Origin: JBHJHK01 sp050330975
GTDB taxonomy: Bacteria > Pseudomonadota > Gammaproteobacteria > Competibacterales > Competibacteraceae
Reading direction: 5' to 3'
Assembly: GCA_050330975.1 (NCBI GenBank)
Contig: JBHJHK010000042.1
Span: 1-6,393, forward strand
DNA: 6,393 nt
Positions 1-6,246 of the stretch are shown piece after piece; position 1 is the stretch's first letter; each line of letters begins with the position of its first letter. Under the pieces are notes generated by a model. It had not been told where the DNA came from. It ran no database searches and worked only from the letters and a program-made list of their open reading frames with translations. Position numbers and translations under genes: made by a program.

Positions 1-13
1 ATAGTCATATCAC

Positions 14-2125
14 TTGAACGATCCCTACACCGTTGAGCTGCGCTACCACGAGCCCATTCTCCACCGCCCCCAACCCCACATCCCCCGCAATCCCCGTACC
101 AAGCCTGTGGATTTGGTGGCCAACCAGCCCAGGATCGTCAAGAGCCGCAACGGTTTACTGGAGTACACCCTAGAGGCGCGCTACGCCGATGCCGTGGTCA
201 ATGGCCAGCGCCTCTATATGCGTACCTACAATGGTCGGATTCCCGCTGATACCCTGGTGATTCGCCCCGGTGATATCCTGCGGGTTAACCACATCAATGC
301 TATGCCCGAGGTGGTGGAACCCCCCCACGACAATATCAACCACCCCCACGGCTTCAACGATATCAACCTCCACACCCACGGCTTTAACACCAGCCCCATC
401 GGCAACGAGGACAACGTCCTCATCACCATCAAGCCCGGTGATCACTTCCTCTACGAACACTTCCTCGACGCCGACCACCCCTGTGGCGCCTACTGGTACC
501 ACCCCCACAAGCACGGCGCCACCGGGATTCAAGTGGGGAGCGGCATGGCGGGCTTTATCATGGTGGAGGGGGGGCAGGACGATCTGCGCAAGATCCCCGA
601 GATCGCCGCCGCCAAAGAAGTTCACCTCATGCTGCAGGAGCTCTACATCGAAGATCGCGAAGATGGTGTCGGGGTCTTCGAAGAGTTTCCCCACGTGGCC
701 AACTTCTACTACAGCGACAAAATCCGTTACGAGCAGACGGTCAACGGTTTTGCCTGTAACGAGATTGGTCGCGATGGCTCGGTGGTGATCCCCGAAATCC
801 GCATGCGCCCCGGTGAAGTCCAGCATTGGCGCCTCTGCCATGGCGGTATTTTCCAGAACTGGCGCTTTAGTATCGAAGGGCACGACAGCCACATGATCGC
901 CTTCGACGGGATGAACCTCGAAGCGCTCTGGAGTGTCGGTGACTTTGAATTTATTTCCGGCCAGCGCCGCGACCTTCTGGTGAAGGCCAGCATGAAGCCC
1001 GGTGTCTATCCCGTCAAACGGTCGGCCTACAAGCAGGGGGCAGAGGTCAACCGGTGGCCGGAGATTACCCTCTTCAATCTGGTGGTGGAGGGGGCGCCCA
1101 TGGATATGCCTTTGCCCAAGCGGCTCAAGCCCTCGCCGCGGATGTACTACATCAAAGACGAAGATATCGTCGCCAAGCGCGAGTTTACCTTCGACTTTAT
1201 CGATGACACCGCCCATGGGCTGTTCCTCTACCGGGTCGATGAGCGCACGTTTAAGCCGGGACGCACCGACTTCACCATGGCCCTTGGCACCGCCGAAGAG
1301 TGGGTGTTGCACAATAACTGCGCTTCTGACCACCCGTTCCACTTCCATGTCAACTGGTTTGAATTGCACCGCAAGGTGGATGCCCAGGGCAATGTGGAGG
1401 TCTTTGATCCCCCGGTGTGGATGGACTGTGCCAACATCCCCGTGGGGGGGCAGATCACCTTGCGTCATCGCTTTGAACGCTACCAGGGACTCAGCGTTTT
1501 CCATTGCCACATTTTGACCCACGAAGACGAAGGGATGATGTCCTTGATCGAGTTCATCGATCCAGAGCCCTACAGTCAGGAGATCGGCCGCCGCGGTGGG
1601 GTGATGCTCTCCAACGATTGGGCCAACAATGTCAAAGTGACTTTTCCCCACGACTGTGTCGAAGATGGCACGGTAGTTACCTACCGCTATAGCTCCTCGC
1701 CCCTGGCCCCCACCATCAACCCGGCGCCGGCCCTCTGGAGCGAGCAAGCGGTGGACTACAATCGCTTCTTTACCCTGAGTGCCCAGCGCAACGGTCGCCC
1801 AGTGACCCGCTTGGGGCGGGATTTTATCGTAGAGGTCAAGTACTCCCCCGCCCAGTTGGACGAATCCGAGGGTTATGAGCTGATCCCCGGCACTACCATG
1901 CTCTACCGCTACGACGCCAAGGCCAAGCGCTGGACCCATGAAGGCATCAACCTCATCGCCATCACCGGCGAGACAGTATTGGCCACCACGCGTCACTTGG
2001 GCCAGTTTGCCATCTCTGGTCTGGTGGGGGGTGACGGTAAGCCCCGCCCCATTGGTGCGGTCGTGGAGGCGTTTGGCCAGCGGCCTATCGCCAAACACAT
2101 GCGCTCCCCTTGGGTGCTTGGCTAG
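14..2125 (+). CDS. Multicopper oxidase with extra C-terminal beta-sandwich domain
   Basis: A copper enzyme that should oxidise a substrate (phenolic, metal ion or other, not predictable) one electron at a time and reduce O2 to water. All four copper-ligand motifs are visible: HTHG (H120, H122), HPH (H163, H165), HPFHFH (H440, H443, H445) and HCHILTHEDEGM (H497, C498, H499, H503, M508). This gives type 1 ligands H440, C498, H503 and M508, plus eight histidines for the trinuclear centre. The cupredoxin part ends near residue 525. Residues about 535-680 look like a separate beta-rich domain, with a VTFPHDCVEDGTVV segment and a closing HLGQFAISG, of the kind found on bacterial surface proteins. 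At 703 residues it is longer than a typical laccase. TTG at 14 is the first possible start: an in-frame TAG lies at 2-4 and no clear Shine-Dalgarno is seen. The next alternative, GTG at 107, would cut conserved-looking sequence. No signal peptide or twin-arginine motif is visible. The family call is firm; start and substrate are uncertain. Confidence 0.9.
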   Translation: MNDPYTVELRYHEPILHRPQPHIPRNPRTKPVDLVANQPRIVKSRNGLLEYTLEARYADAVVNGQRLYMRTYNGRIPADTLVIRPGDILRVNHINAMPEVVEPPHDNINHPHGFNDINLHTHGFNTSPIGNEDNVLITIKPGDHFLYEHFLDADHPCGAYWYHPHKHGATGIQVGSGMAGFIMVEGGQDDLRKIPEIAAAKEVHLMLQELYIEDREDGVGVFEEFPHVANFYYSDKIRYEQTVNGFACNEIGRDGSVVIPEIRMRPGEVQHWRLCHGGIFQNWRFSIEGHDSHMIAFDGMNLEALWSVGDFEFISGQRRDLLVKASMKPGVYPVKRSAYKQGAEVNRWPEITLFNLVVEGAPMDMPLPKRLKPSPRMYYIKDEDIVAKREFTFDFIDDTAHGLFLYRVDERTFKPGRTDFTMALGTAEEWVLHNNCASDHPFHFHVNWFELHRKVDAQGNVEVFDPPVWMDCANIPVGGQITLRHRFERYQGLSVFHCHILTHEDEGMMSLIEFIDPEPYSQEIGRRGGVMLSNDWANNVKVTFPHDCVEDGTVVTYRYSSSPLAPTINPAPALWSEQAVDYNRFFTLSAQRNGRPVTRLGRDFIVEVKYSPAQLDESEGYELIPGTTMLYRYDAKAKRWTHEGINLIAITGETVLATTRHLGQFAISGLVGGDGKPRPIGAVVEAFGQRPIAKHMRSPWVLG

Positions 2126-2129
2126 CAGC

Positions 2130-2170
2130 GGGCAAACGGGTAGGGGGTTAACCCCCCAGCCCATCTGCCC
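2130..2170 (+). terminator. GC-rich imperfect hairpin after the oxidase gene
   Basis: Five bases after the oxidase stop, three blocks pair symmetrically: GGGCA (2130-2134) with TGCCC (2166-2170), GGG (2138-2140) with CCC (2160-2162), and GGGGG (2143-2147) with CCCCC (2152-2156) around a TTAA loop. Short unpaired bulges separate the blocks. The core 2143-2156 is a perfect 14-bp palindrome. No T-tract follows, so it is not a textbook intrinsic terminator. A transcript-end or mRNA-stabilising hairpin is the likeliest role given its position. Confidence 0.45.
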
Positions 2171-2212
2171 TGTGGCCCGGGGAAGAGGTCATATAGTCGA
2201 CCTTGTGCAAGA

Positions 2213-2232
2213 TTTGGCTTTCAAAAGCCAAA
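2213..2232. repeat. Inverted repeat TTTGGCTT-TCAA-AAGCCAAA
   Basis: An 8-bp perfect inverted repeat with a four-base TCAA spacer. It lies in the AT-rich spacer between the oxidase and ATPase genes. On the + strand it is followed by A residues, and on the - strand no T-tract follows either, so it does not fit a terminator on either strand. It could be a protein-binding operator or an RNA hairpin; nothing shows which. Confidence 0.5.
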
Positions 2233-2253
2233 AAAGCAAAGCAACTGCCTGAT

Positions 2254-2281
2254 GATCAAAGGTTTCTTTGAGTTGATCAAC
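2254..2281. repeat. Overlapping inverted repeats upstream of the ATPase gene
   Basis: Two competing pairings share the same bases. TCAAAG (2256-2261) pairs with CTTTGA (2266-2271) across a GTTT loop. GATCAA (2254-2259) can instead pair with TTGATC (2273-2278), and GTTGATCAAC (2272-2281) is itself a perfect 10-bp palindrome. The arrangement resembles an operator or a switchable RNA hairpin upstream of the ATPase, but I recognise no specific regulator site. Confidence 0.45.
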
Positions 2282-2282
2282 A

Positions 2283-2299
2283 AGTGATTTCAGAGTGAT
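2283..2299. repeat. Short direct repeat AGTGAT, 11-bp period
   Basis: AGTGAT occurs at 2283-2288 and again at 2294-2299, one DNA helical turn apart, directly after the overlapping inverted repeats. A hexamer repeated twice can arise by chance. It is listed because its phase and position would suit a regulator binding one DNA face. Confidence 0.2.
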
Positions 2300-2321
2300 G
2301 GCTATAGGTGGGGGTAATTGA

Positions 2322-2405
2322 ATGACGTTGACGCTTGCCACCTGTGGGTCATCCCCTTTAAGCTTGCCCATCAATATGGCCGGCTGGCAACAAAGGCGGG
2401 GCTAA
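2322..2405 (+). CDS. Possible 27-codon leader ORF abutting the ATPase start
   Basis: ATG at 2322 opens a 27-residue frame beginning MTLTLATCGSS and ending AGWQQRRG, with TAA at 2403-2405 directly touching the ATPase ATG at 2406. The purine-rich AGGTGGGGG (2306-2314) sits 7 bases upstream of the ATG and could serve as a ribosome-binding site. The peptide resembles nothing I recognise. If translated, it could couple or gate translation of the ATPase. It may equally be a chance open frame. It would not be transcribed whole from the weak promoter candidate at 2335-2362. Confidence 0.2.
   Translation: MTLTLATCGSSPLSLPINMAGWQQRRG
2335..2362 (+). promoter_or_regulatory. Weak sigma-70-like promoter candidate for the ATPase gene
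   Basis: TTGCCA (2335-2340) matches five of six bases of the -35 consensus. TTTAAG (2357-2362) matches four of six of the -10, with a 16-base spacer. Transcription would start about 36 bases before the ATPase ATG. The match is modest, and the region upstream with inverted repeats may hold another promoter. Confidence 0.25.
2392..2396 (+). promoter_or_regulatory. Ribosome-binding site of the ATPase gene
   Basis: AAAGG lies nine bases before ATG 2406, followed by a G-rich GGGG (2398-2401) that may also contribute. Together with an in-frame TAA immediately before the ATG, it fixes the ATPase start at 2406. Confidence 0.5.
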
Positions 2406-4715
2406 ATGCTACCACTGATCCTTCCACTGGTTCCCATCGTTGCCAGTTTGGGCGGCGGACTCTACGTCAAACACACCCTCGGACGGCGCCGAGAGCAAAG
2501 CCAGTCCCTGGTGGCGCCCGAGGGCGACGGCAAGGTCCAGGAGAAGCCCCCGGAATCCTCCCTGGATATTTATGCCACCGCGTTGGAGCAACAGCTCTCG
2601 GCCATGGCCGGGGCACTGCAATTCGAGCGGTTAACACAGTATTTTCTAGACAAAATCCGATCGAAACATCTGCAGCAGGCGCTGAACACCGAGGGGGAGG
2701 TGGAAGGGGATATCTCTCCCCATCAACTCGAATCCGACCGCCGCCTCGGGGTGGCCACCGTCAACATCGGCGTCACCCTGGGCGGGTTGTTCTACACGCC
2801 CCTGTACATACTGACCATCCCGATGTTGGGCTACCTCTTTATCCCCATTTACCACCACGCCTACCGCGAACTGGTGGATCGGCGCAAGGTGGGGATTGCC
2901 TTTCTCGATTCGGTGTTTTTGACCGGGGCTTTGGTGGGGCGCTTCTTTCTTCCCTTGGCCCTGGGGACGTGGTTGATCGAGATCAGCGGTAACCTCTTGG
3001 CCCGCACCGAAGATAGCTCGCGCAAGAAGCTCAGCAATGTCTTTGGCGAGCTGCCAAAGCGGGTCTGGGTGCTGCGGGACGGTGTCGAGCTGGAGATACC
3101 CCTACAGCGACTGACGGTGGACGACGTGGTGTTGGTCACCGCCGGCCAAACCATCCCCGTAGACGGTACCATTTTGCAGGGCAATGTCAGCGTCGACCAA
3201 CATATGTTGACGGGCGAGAGCCAGCCGGTAGAGAAAACCGCGGGGGATGGGGTAATGGCCTCCACCAACTTGATTTCTGGGTCGATGCAAATCAAAGTGG
3301 AGCGGACCGGCGAGGAGACCCGCGCCGCCCAGATCGTCCAGGTGTTGGAAAACACCTCTGCCTTCACCGGCCTCATCCAAGCGCGGGGCATCAAGATTGC
3401 CGAACAGGCGGTCATCCCCACCTTGGCCCTCAGCGCCGTTGGCCTGCCCATCGTCGGACCCAGTGGGAGTCTGGCGCTGTTGACCACCAGCTTTGGCTAC
3501 AATCTGCGGGTGGTCTCCCCCATCAGTATGCTCAACTTCTTGCAGATCTCCTCGGAGCGAAAGATCCTGATCAAGGATGGCCGTTCCCTAGAGCGGCTGA
3601 GCGATATCGATACCGTGGTCTTTGACAAGACGGGTACCCTCACCCTAGACCAACCCACCGTGGGGGAACTCTACACCGCCCATGGTATGGCCCCCGAGAC
3701 GTTGTTGCGCTACGCTGCCGCCGCTGAGCGACGCCAGACTCACCCCATCGCCCGGGCCATTTTGGCGGCGGCCCAGGACCAAGAGCTCGACACCATCCAG
3801 GTGGAAGATAGCAAATACGACATCGGCTACGGCATCACTGTACGGCTCGACGACCGAGTGATCCGGGTGGGAAGTCGGCGGTTTATGGACCTCAACGACA
3901 TCGCCATTCCCGCCGAGATCGAGGTGGCCCAACACCATTGCAACGAGAACGGCTACTCCCTTATCTACGTCGCCATCGACGGCGACCTCGGCGGCGCCAT
4001 TGAGATGCGTCCCACCATTCGTCCCGAGGCGAAGCGGGTCATCGCCGAACTGAAAAGGCGCAAGGTCGATATGTACATTATCTCCGGCGACCACGAGCGT
4101 CCCACCCGCAAACTGGCCCAGGAGCTGGGGATTGAACACTACTTTGCCGAAACCCTACCGGAAAACAAAGCCGATCTAGTGGCCGGTCTTCAACGGGAGG
4201 GGCGCAAGGTCTGCTTTATCGGCGACGGCATCAACGACTCCATCGCCTTGAAACGGGCCGATGTCTCCATTTCGCTCCTGGGGGCCACCACTGTCGCCAC
4301 CGACACCGCCCATGTGGTCTTTATGGACGAGAGCCTTGAGCAGCTCAATTTCCTCTTTGTGCTGGGGGATGAATACAAGGTCAACATGAGAAATAGCTTG
4401 TTGACCACCGTCATCCCCGGGGGAGCGGTGATTGGTGGCGTCTTCTTGTTGGGCATGGGGATCTTCGGTGGGGTGTTGATCTACAACCTGGGGTTGGCCG
4501 CTGGTGTGATCAATGCGGTGTTGCCGCGCTGGAGGTTCCCCCGCGTGGAAAGTACGACCTACCCCCGGGGCGCGGTGGCAGTGGAGCCTTCCCCGCTGGA
4601 AAGCCTCGCCCCACCGTCCTTTTCCTTGGTGGCCATGCCGAACCCCCCCCATCTCGATCAAAATCAAGGTCGAGGGGAGGAAGGCGTTCAAGAGGGCCAT
4701 TCGTTGGCCTCTTGA
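2406..4715 (+). CDS. P1B-like heavy-metal P-type ATPase with atypical SPI motif
   Basis: An inner-membrane pump expected to couple ATP hydrolysis to metal-ion movement. The catalytic core is complete: actuator-domain TGES (269-272), phosphorylated DKTGTLT (D407), the P1B nucleotide-domain HP pair (H446-P447), SGD (560-562) and GDGIND (606-611). Hydrophobic stretches lie at about 1-22, 116-148, 162-197, 334-380 and 663-706, which fits the P1B arrangement of membrane helices before and after the actuator domain and after the P-domain. There is no N-terminal CxxC metal-binding domain. Residues about 23-115 are polar and not recognised. The intramembrane motif, CPC, CPH, SPC or TPC in known P1B groups, reads S371-P372-I373 here, so both cysteine positions lack Cys and the transported ion cannot be predicted. 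Residues 708-769 form a low-complexity, Pro/Ser-rich tail that looks unconserved and contains a C8 run (4643-4650). An in-frame TAA at 2403 makes ATG 2406 the only reasonable start. Family certain; substrate unknown; an altered or regulatory role is possible. Confidence 0.9.
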   Translation: MLPLILPLVPIVASLGGGLYVKHTLGRRREQSQSLVAPEGDGKVQEKPPESSLDIYATALEQQLSAMAGALQFERLTQYFLDKIRSKHLQQALNTEGEVEGDISPHQLESDRRLGVATVNIGVTLGGLFYTPLYILTIPMLGYLFIPIYHHAYRELVDRRKVGIAFLDSVFLTGALVGRFFLPLALGTWLIEISGNLLARTEDSSRKKLSNVFGELPKRVWVLRDGVELEIPLQRLTVDDVVLVTAGQTIPVDGTILQGNVSVDQHMLTGESQPVEKTAGDGVMASTNLISGSMQIKVERTGEETRAAQIVQVLENTSAFTGLIQARGIKIAEQAVIPTLALSAVGLPIVGPSGSLALLTTSFGYNLRVVSPISMLNFLQISSERKILIKDGRSLERLSDIDTVVFDKTGTLTLDQPTVGELYTAHGMAPETLLRYAAAAERRQTHPIARAILAAAQDQELDTIQVEDSKYDIGYGITVRLDDRVIRVGSRRFMDLNDIAIPAEIEVAQHHCNENGYSLIYVAIDGDLGGAIEMRPTIRPEAKRVIAELKRRKVDMYIISGDHERPTRKLAQELGIEHYFAETLPENKADLVAGLQREGRKVCFIGDGINDSIALKRADVSISLLGATTVATDTAHVVFMDESLEQLNFLFVLGDEYKVNMRNSLLTTVIPGGAVIGGVFLLGMGIFGGVLIYNLGLAAGVINAVLPRWRFPRVESTTYPRGAVAVEPSPLESLAPPSFSLVAMPNPPHLDQNQGRGEEGVQEGHSLAS
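4689..4714 (+). terminator. Strong hairpin across the ATPase stop codon
   Basis: CAAGAGGGCCA (4689-4699) pairs with TGGCCTCTTG (4705-4714) around a TTCGT loop, giving ten base pairs with one bulged G. The right arm includes the first two bases of the TGA stop (4713-4715). Downstream is pyrimidine-rich CCTCTT rather than a T-tract. Likely a transcription terminator or 3'-end stabiliser separating the ATPase from the decarboxylase; termination efficiency cannot be judged. Confidence 0.5.
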
Positions 4716-4722
4716 CCTCTTA

Positions 4723-4745
4723 CAAGGTCTGGTTCCAAGGTCTGG
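4723..4745. repeat. Tandem 10-bp direct repeat CAAGGTCTGG
   Basis: CAAGGTCTGG occurs at 4723-4732 and 4736-4745, separated by TTC, a 13-bp period. Both copies are exact. They lie in the 75-bp spacer about 50-70 bases before the decarboxylase start, where an activator or repressor site would be expected. The second copy overlaps the HIP1 octamer by one base. No known regulator motif recognised. Confidence 0.5.
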
Positions 4746-4752
4746 CGATCGC
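4745..4752. other. HIP1 octamer GCGATCGC
   Basis: A perfect palindromic GCGATCGC, the highly iterated palindrome abundant in many cyanobacterial chromosomes. It is the only copy I found in the window. A single copy hints at, but does not establish, a cyanobacterial origin. Confidence 0.6.
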
Positions 4753-4790
4753 CTTCCCCCCAGCCGCCATTCACACGTCCGTCGAGCCCC

Positions 4791-6245
4791 ATGTCCCATA
4801 GCGCCAAGCCCAATAACTTCCACATGAGTCCCGCCGAGTTTCGCCGCTTTGGCCACGCCATGGTGGACTGGATCGCCGATTACCAGGAGCGGGTGGAGGA
4901 TTACCCCGTCCTCTCCCGGGTCGAACCCGGGGAGGTCCGCGCGGGGCTGCCCCCCCATCCCCCCCAAGACGGGGAGGCCTTCGACGCCATCATGGCGGAT
5001 GTCGAAGAGGTGATCATGCCGGGGATCACCCACTGGCAATCCCCCAACTTCTACGCTTATTTCCAATCCAACGCCTCGGGGCCGTCGATCCTGGGGGACC
5101 TCCTGTCGGCGGGGTTGAGCGTCCAGGGGATGCTGTGGGCCACTAGCCCCGCCTGCACCGAGTTGGAGAGCCACGTGTTGGACTGGCTGGTGGAGATGTT
5201 GGATCTCCCGGCCCAGTTTGCCTCCAGCGGTCGCGGCGGCGGGGTGATCCAGGACTCCGCTTCCAGCGCCACCCTCTGTGCCCTCCTGGCCGCCCGGGAG
5301 CGAGCCACCCAGCAGCGCAGCAACGAAACGGGTTGTAGCGGGGATTTGGTGGTGTACACCTCCACCCAGGGTCACTCTTCCATCGAGAAAGCGGCCAAGA
5401 TCGCCGGTATCGGCCGGGCCCAAGTGCGATTGGTGGCGGTGGACGACGAGTTTGCCATGGATGCCGAGGCCCTGGCCCGCCAGATCGCCGCCGATCGCGC
5501 CGCTGGCCTCACCCCTTGTTTTGTCTGTGCCACCGCCGGGACCACATCATCCCTGGCCTTTGACCCCCTGCGGGCCATCGGTGAGATCTGTCGACGGGAG
5601 GGGCTTTGGCTCCACGTCGACGCCGCCTGGGCCGGGACGGCGGCCCTCTGCCCCGAGTTTCGCTTTTTCCACGACGGTCTAGGGCTGGCCGATAGCTACT
5701 GCTTCAATCCCCACAAGTGGATGTTCACCCACTTCGACTGCGACTGCTTTTACGTCGCCGATCGGGCCGCCCTTATCAACGCCCTCTCCATCTTGCCGGA
5801 GTATCTGCGCAATCAGGCCACCGAGGCGGGGGAGGTGATCGACTACCGGGATTGGCAGATTCCCCTGGGGCGCCGCTTTCGGGCCCTCAAGCTCTGGTTT
5901 GTCATTCGTCACTACGGGGTGGCGGGGCTACAATACCACATCCGCCAACATATGGCCCTGGCCAAGACCTTGGCCCATTGGATCGAGGCGGATCCCCAGT
6001 TTGAGTTGGCCGCCCCCATGCGCCTCAACCTGGTGTGCTTTCGCCATCGCCAGGGGGACGATTTCAACCAACAGCTCCTAGAGCGACTCAACCACAGCGG
6101 TCGGCTCTACCTCACCCACACCAAGCTCCACGGGCGCTACACCCTGCGGATGAGCGTTGGCCAGACCCACACCGAGCTACACCATCTAGAAGGTGCGTGG
6201 CAGGTGATCCAGCAACAGACCGCCCAGTTGCTGGCGGAGCAGTAG
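4791..6245 (+). CDS. Aromatic-L-amino-acid decarboxylase family PLP enzyme
   Basis: A cytoplasmic group II pyridoxal-phosphate decarboxylase that should convert an aromatic amino acid (Trp, Tyr, Phe, DOPA or similar) to its amine and CO2. It follows animal DOPA decarboxylase closely along its length: an N-terminal EFRRFGHAMVDWIADY helix, THWQSPNFYAYF, SPACTELE, the PLP-stacking H195 in QGHSSIEKA, PLP-anchoring D277 in HVDAAWAG, Schiff-base K309 in NPHKW, and the DYRDWQIPLGRRFRALKLW block. The flexible-loop tyrosine (Y338 in LPEYLRN) is kept. In this family Tyr goes with decarboxylation and Phe with aldehyde synthesis, so a true decarboxylase is expected. At 484 residues the length is normal. 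ATG 4791 is used; ATG 4824 (MSPAEF) aligns with the start of animal homologues and is an alternative, and neither has a good ribosome-binding site. The next gene starts one base after the stop, indicating an operon. Exact substrate cannot be read from the sequence. Confidence 0.93.
   Translation: MSHSAKPNNFHMSPAEFRRFGHAMVDWIADYQERVEDYPVLSRVEPGEVRAGLPPHPPQDGEAFDAIMADVEEVIMPGITHWQSPNFYAYFQSNASGPSILGDLLSAGLSVQGMLWATSPACTELESHVLDWLVEMLDLPAQFASSGRGGGVIQDSASSATLCALLAARERATQQRSNETGCSGDLVVYTSTQGHSSIEKAAKIAGIGRAQVRLVAVDDEFAMDAEALARQIAADRAAGLTPCFVCATAGTTSSLAFDPLRAIGEICRREGLWLHVDAAWAGTAALCPEFRFFHDGLGLADSYCFNPHKWMFTHFDCDCFYVADRAALINALSILPEYLRNQATEAGEVIDYRDWQIPLGRRFRALKLWFVIRHYGVAGLQYHIRQHMALAKTLAHWIEADPQFELAAPMRLNLVCFRHRQGDDFNQQLLERLNHSGRLYLTHTKLHGRYTLRMSVGQTHTELHHLEGAWQVIQQQTAQLLAEQ
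6236..6239 (+). promoter_or_regulatory. Ribosome-binding site for the nucleotidase-like gene
   Basis: GGAG sits seven bases before GTG 6247, inside the last codons of the decarboxylase gene. Its ideal spacing supports the GTG start and suggests translational coupling between the two genes. Confidence 0.6.
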
Positions 6246-6246
6246 G

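Noticed and set aside
329..388. Apparent tandem 30-base duplication in the oxidase giving HPHGFN then HTHGFN
   Set aside because: From memory, a PHGFN segment just before the LHTHG copper motif is a regular feature of this oxidase family, so it is unlikely to be a recent duplication.
170..2164. A 664-codon open frame on the - strand opposite the oxidase
   Set aside because: It lies wholly opposite a gene with complete copper motifs. Its product is Gly/Val/His-rich with no recognisable domain, as expected from the antisense of GC-rich codons.
2303..2308. TATAGG as a -10 promoter element
   Set aside because: No -35-like hexamer lies at 16-18 bases upstream (TTGATC is 24 away) and there is no extended -10 TGn.
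2318..2992. A 224-codon + strand frame overlapping the ATPase start
   Set aside because: It is Arg/Pro/Gly-rich and out of frame with the ATPase, which is clearly the coding frame.
4176..5423. A 415-codon open frame on the - strand spanning the ATPase end and the decarboxylase start
   Set aside because: It crosses two well-supported + strand genes and has low-complexity Gly/His/Pro composition with no family resemblance.
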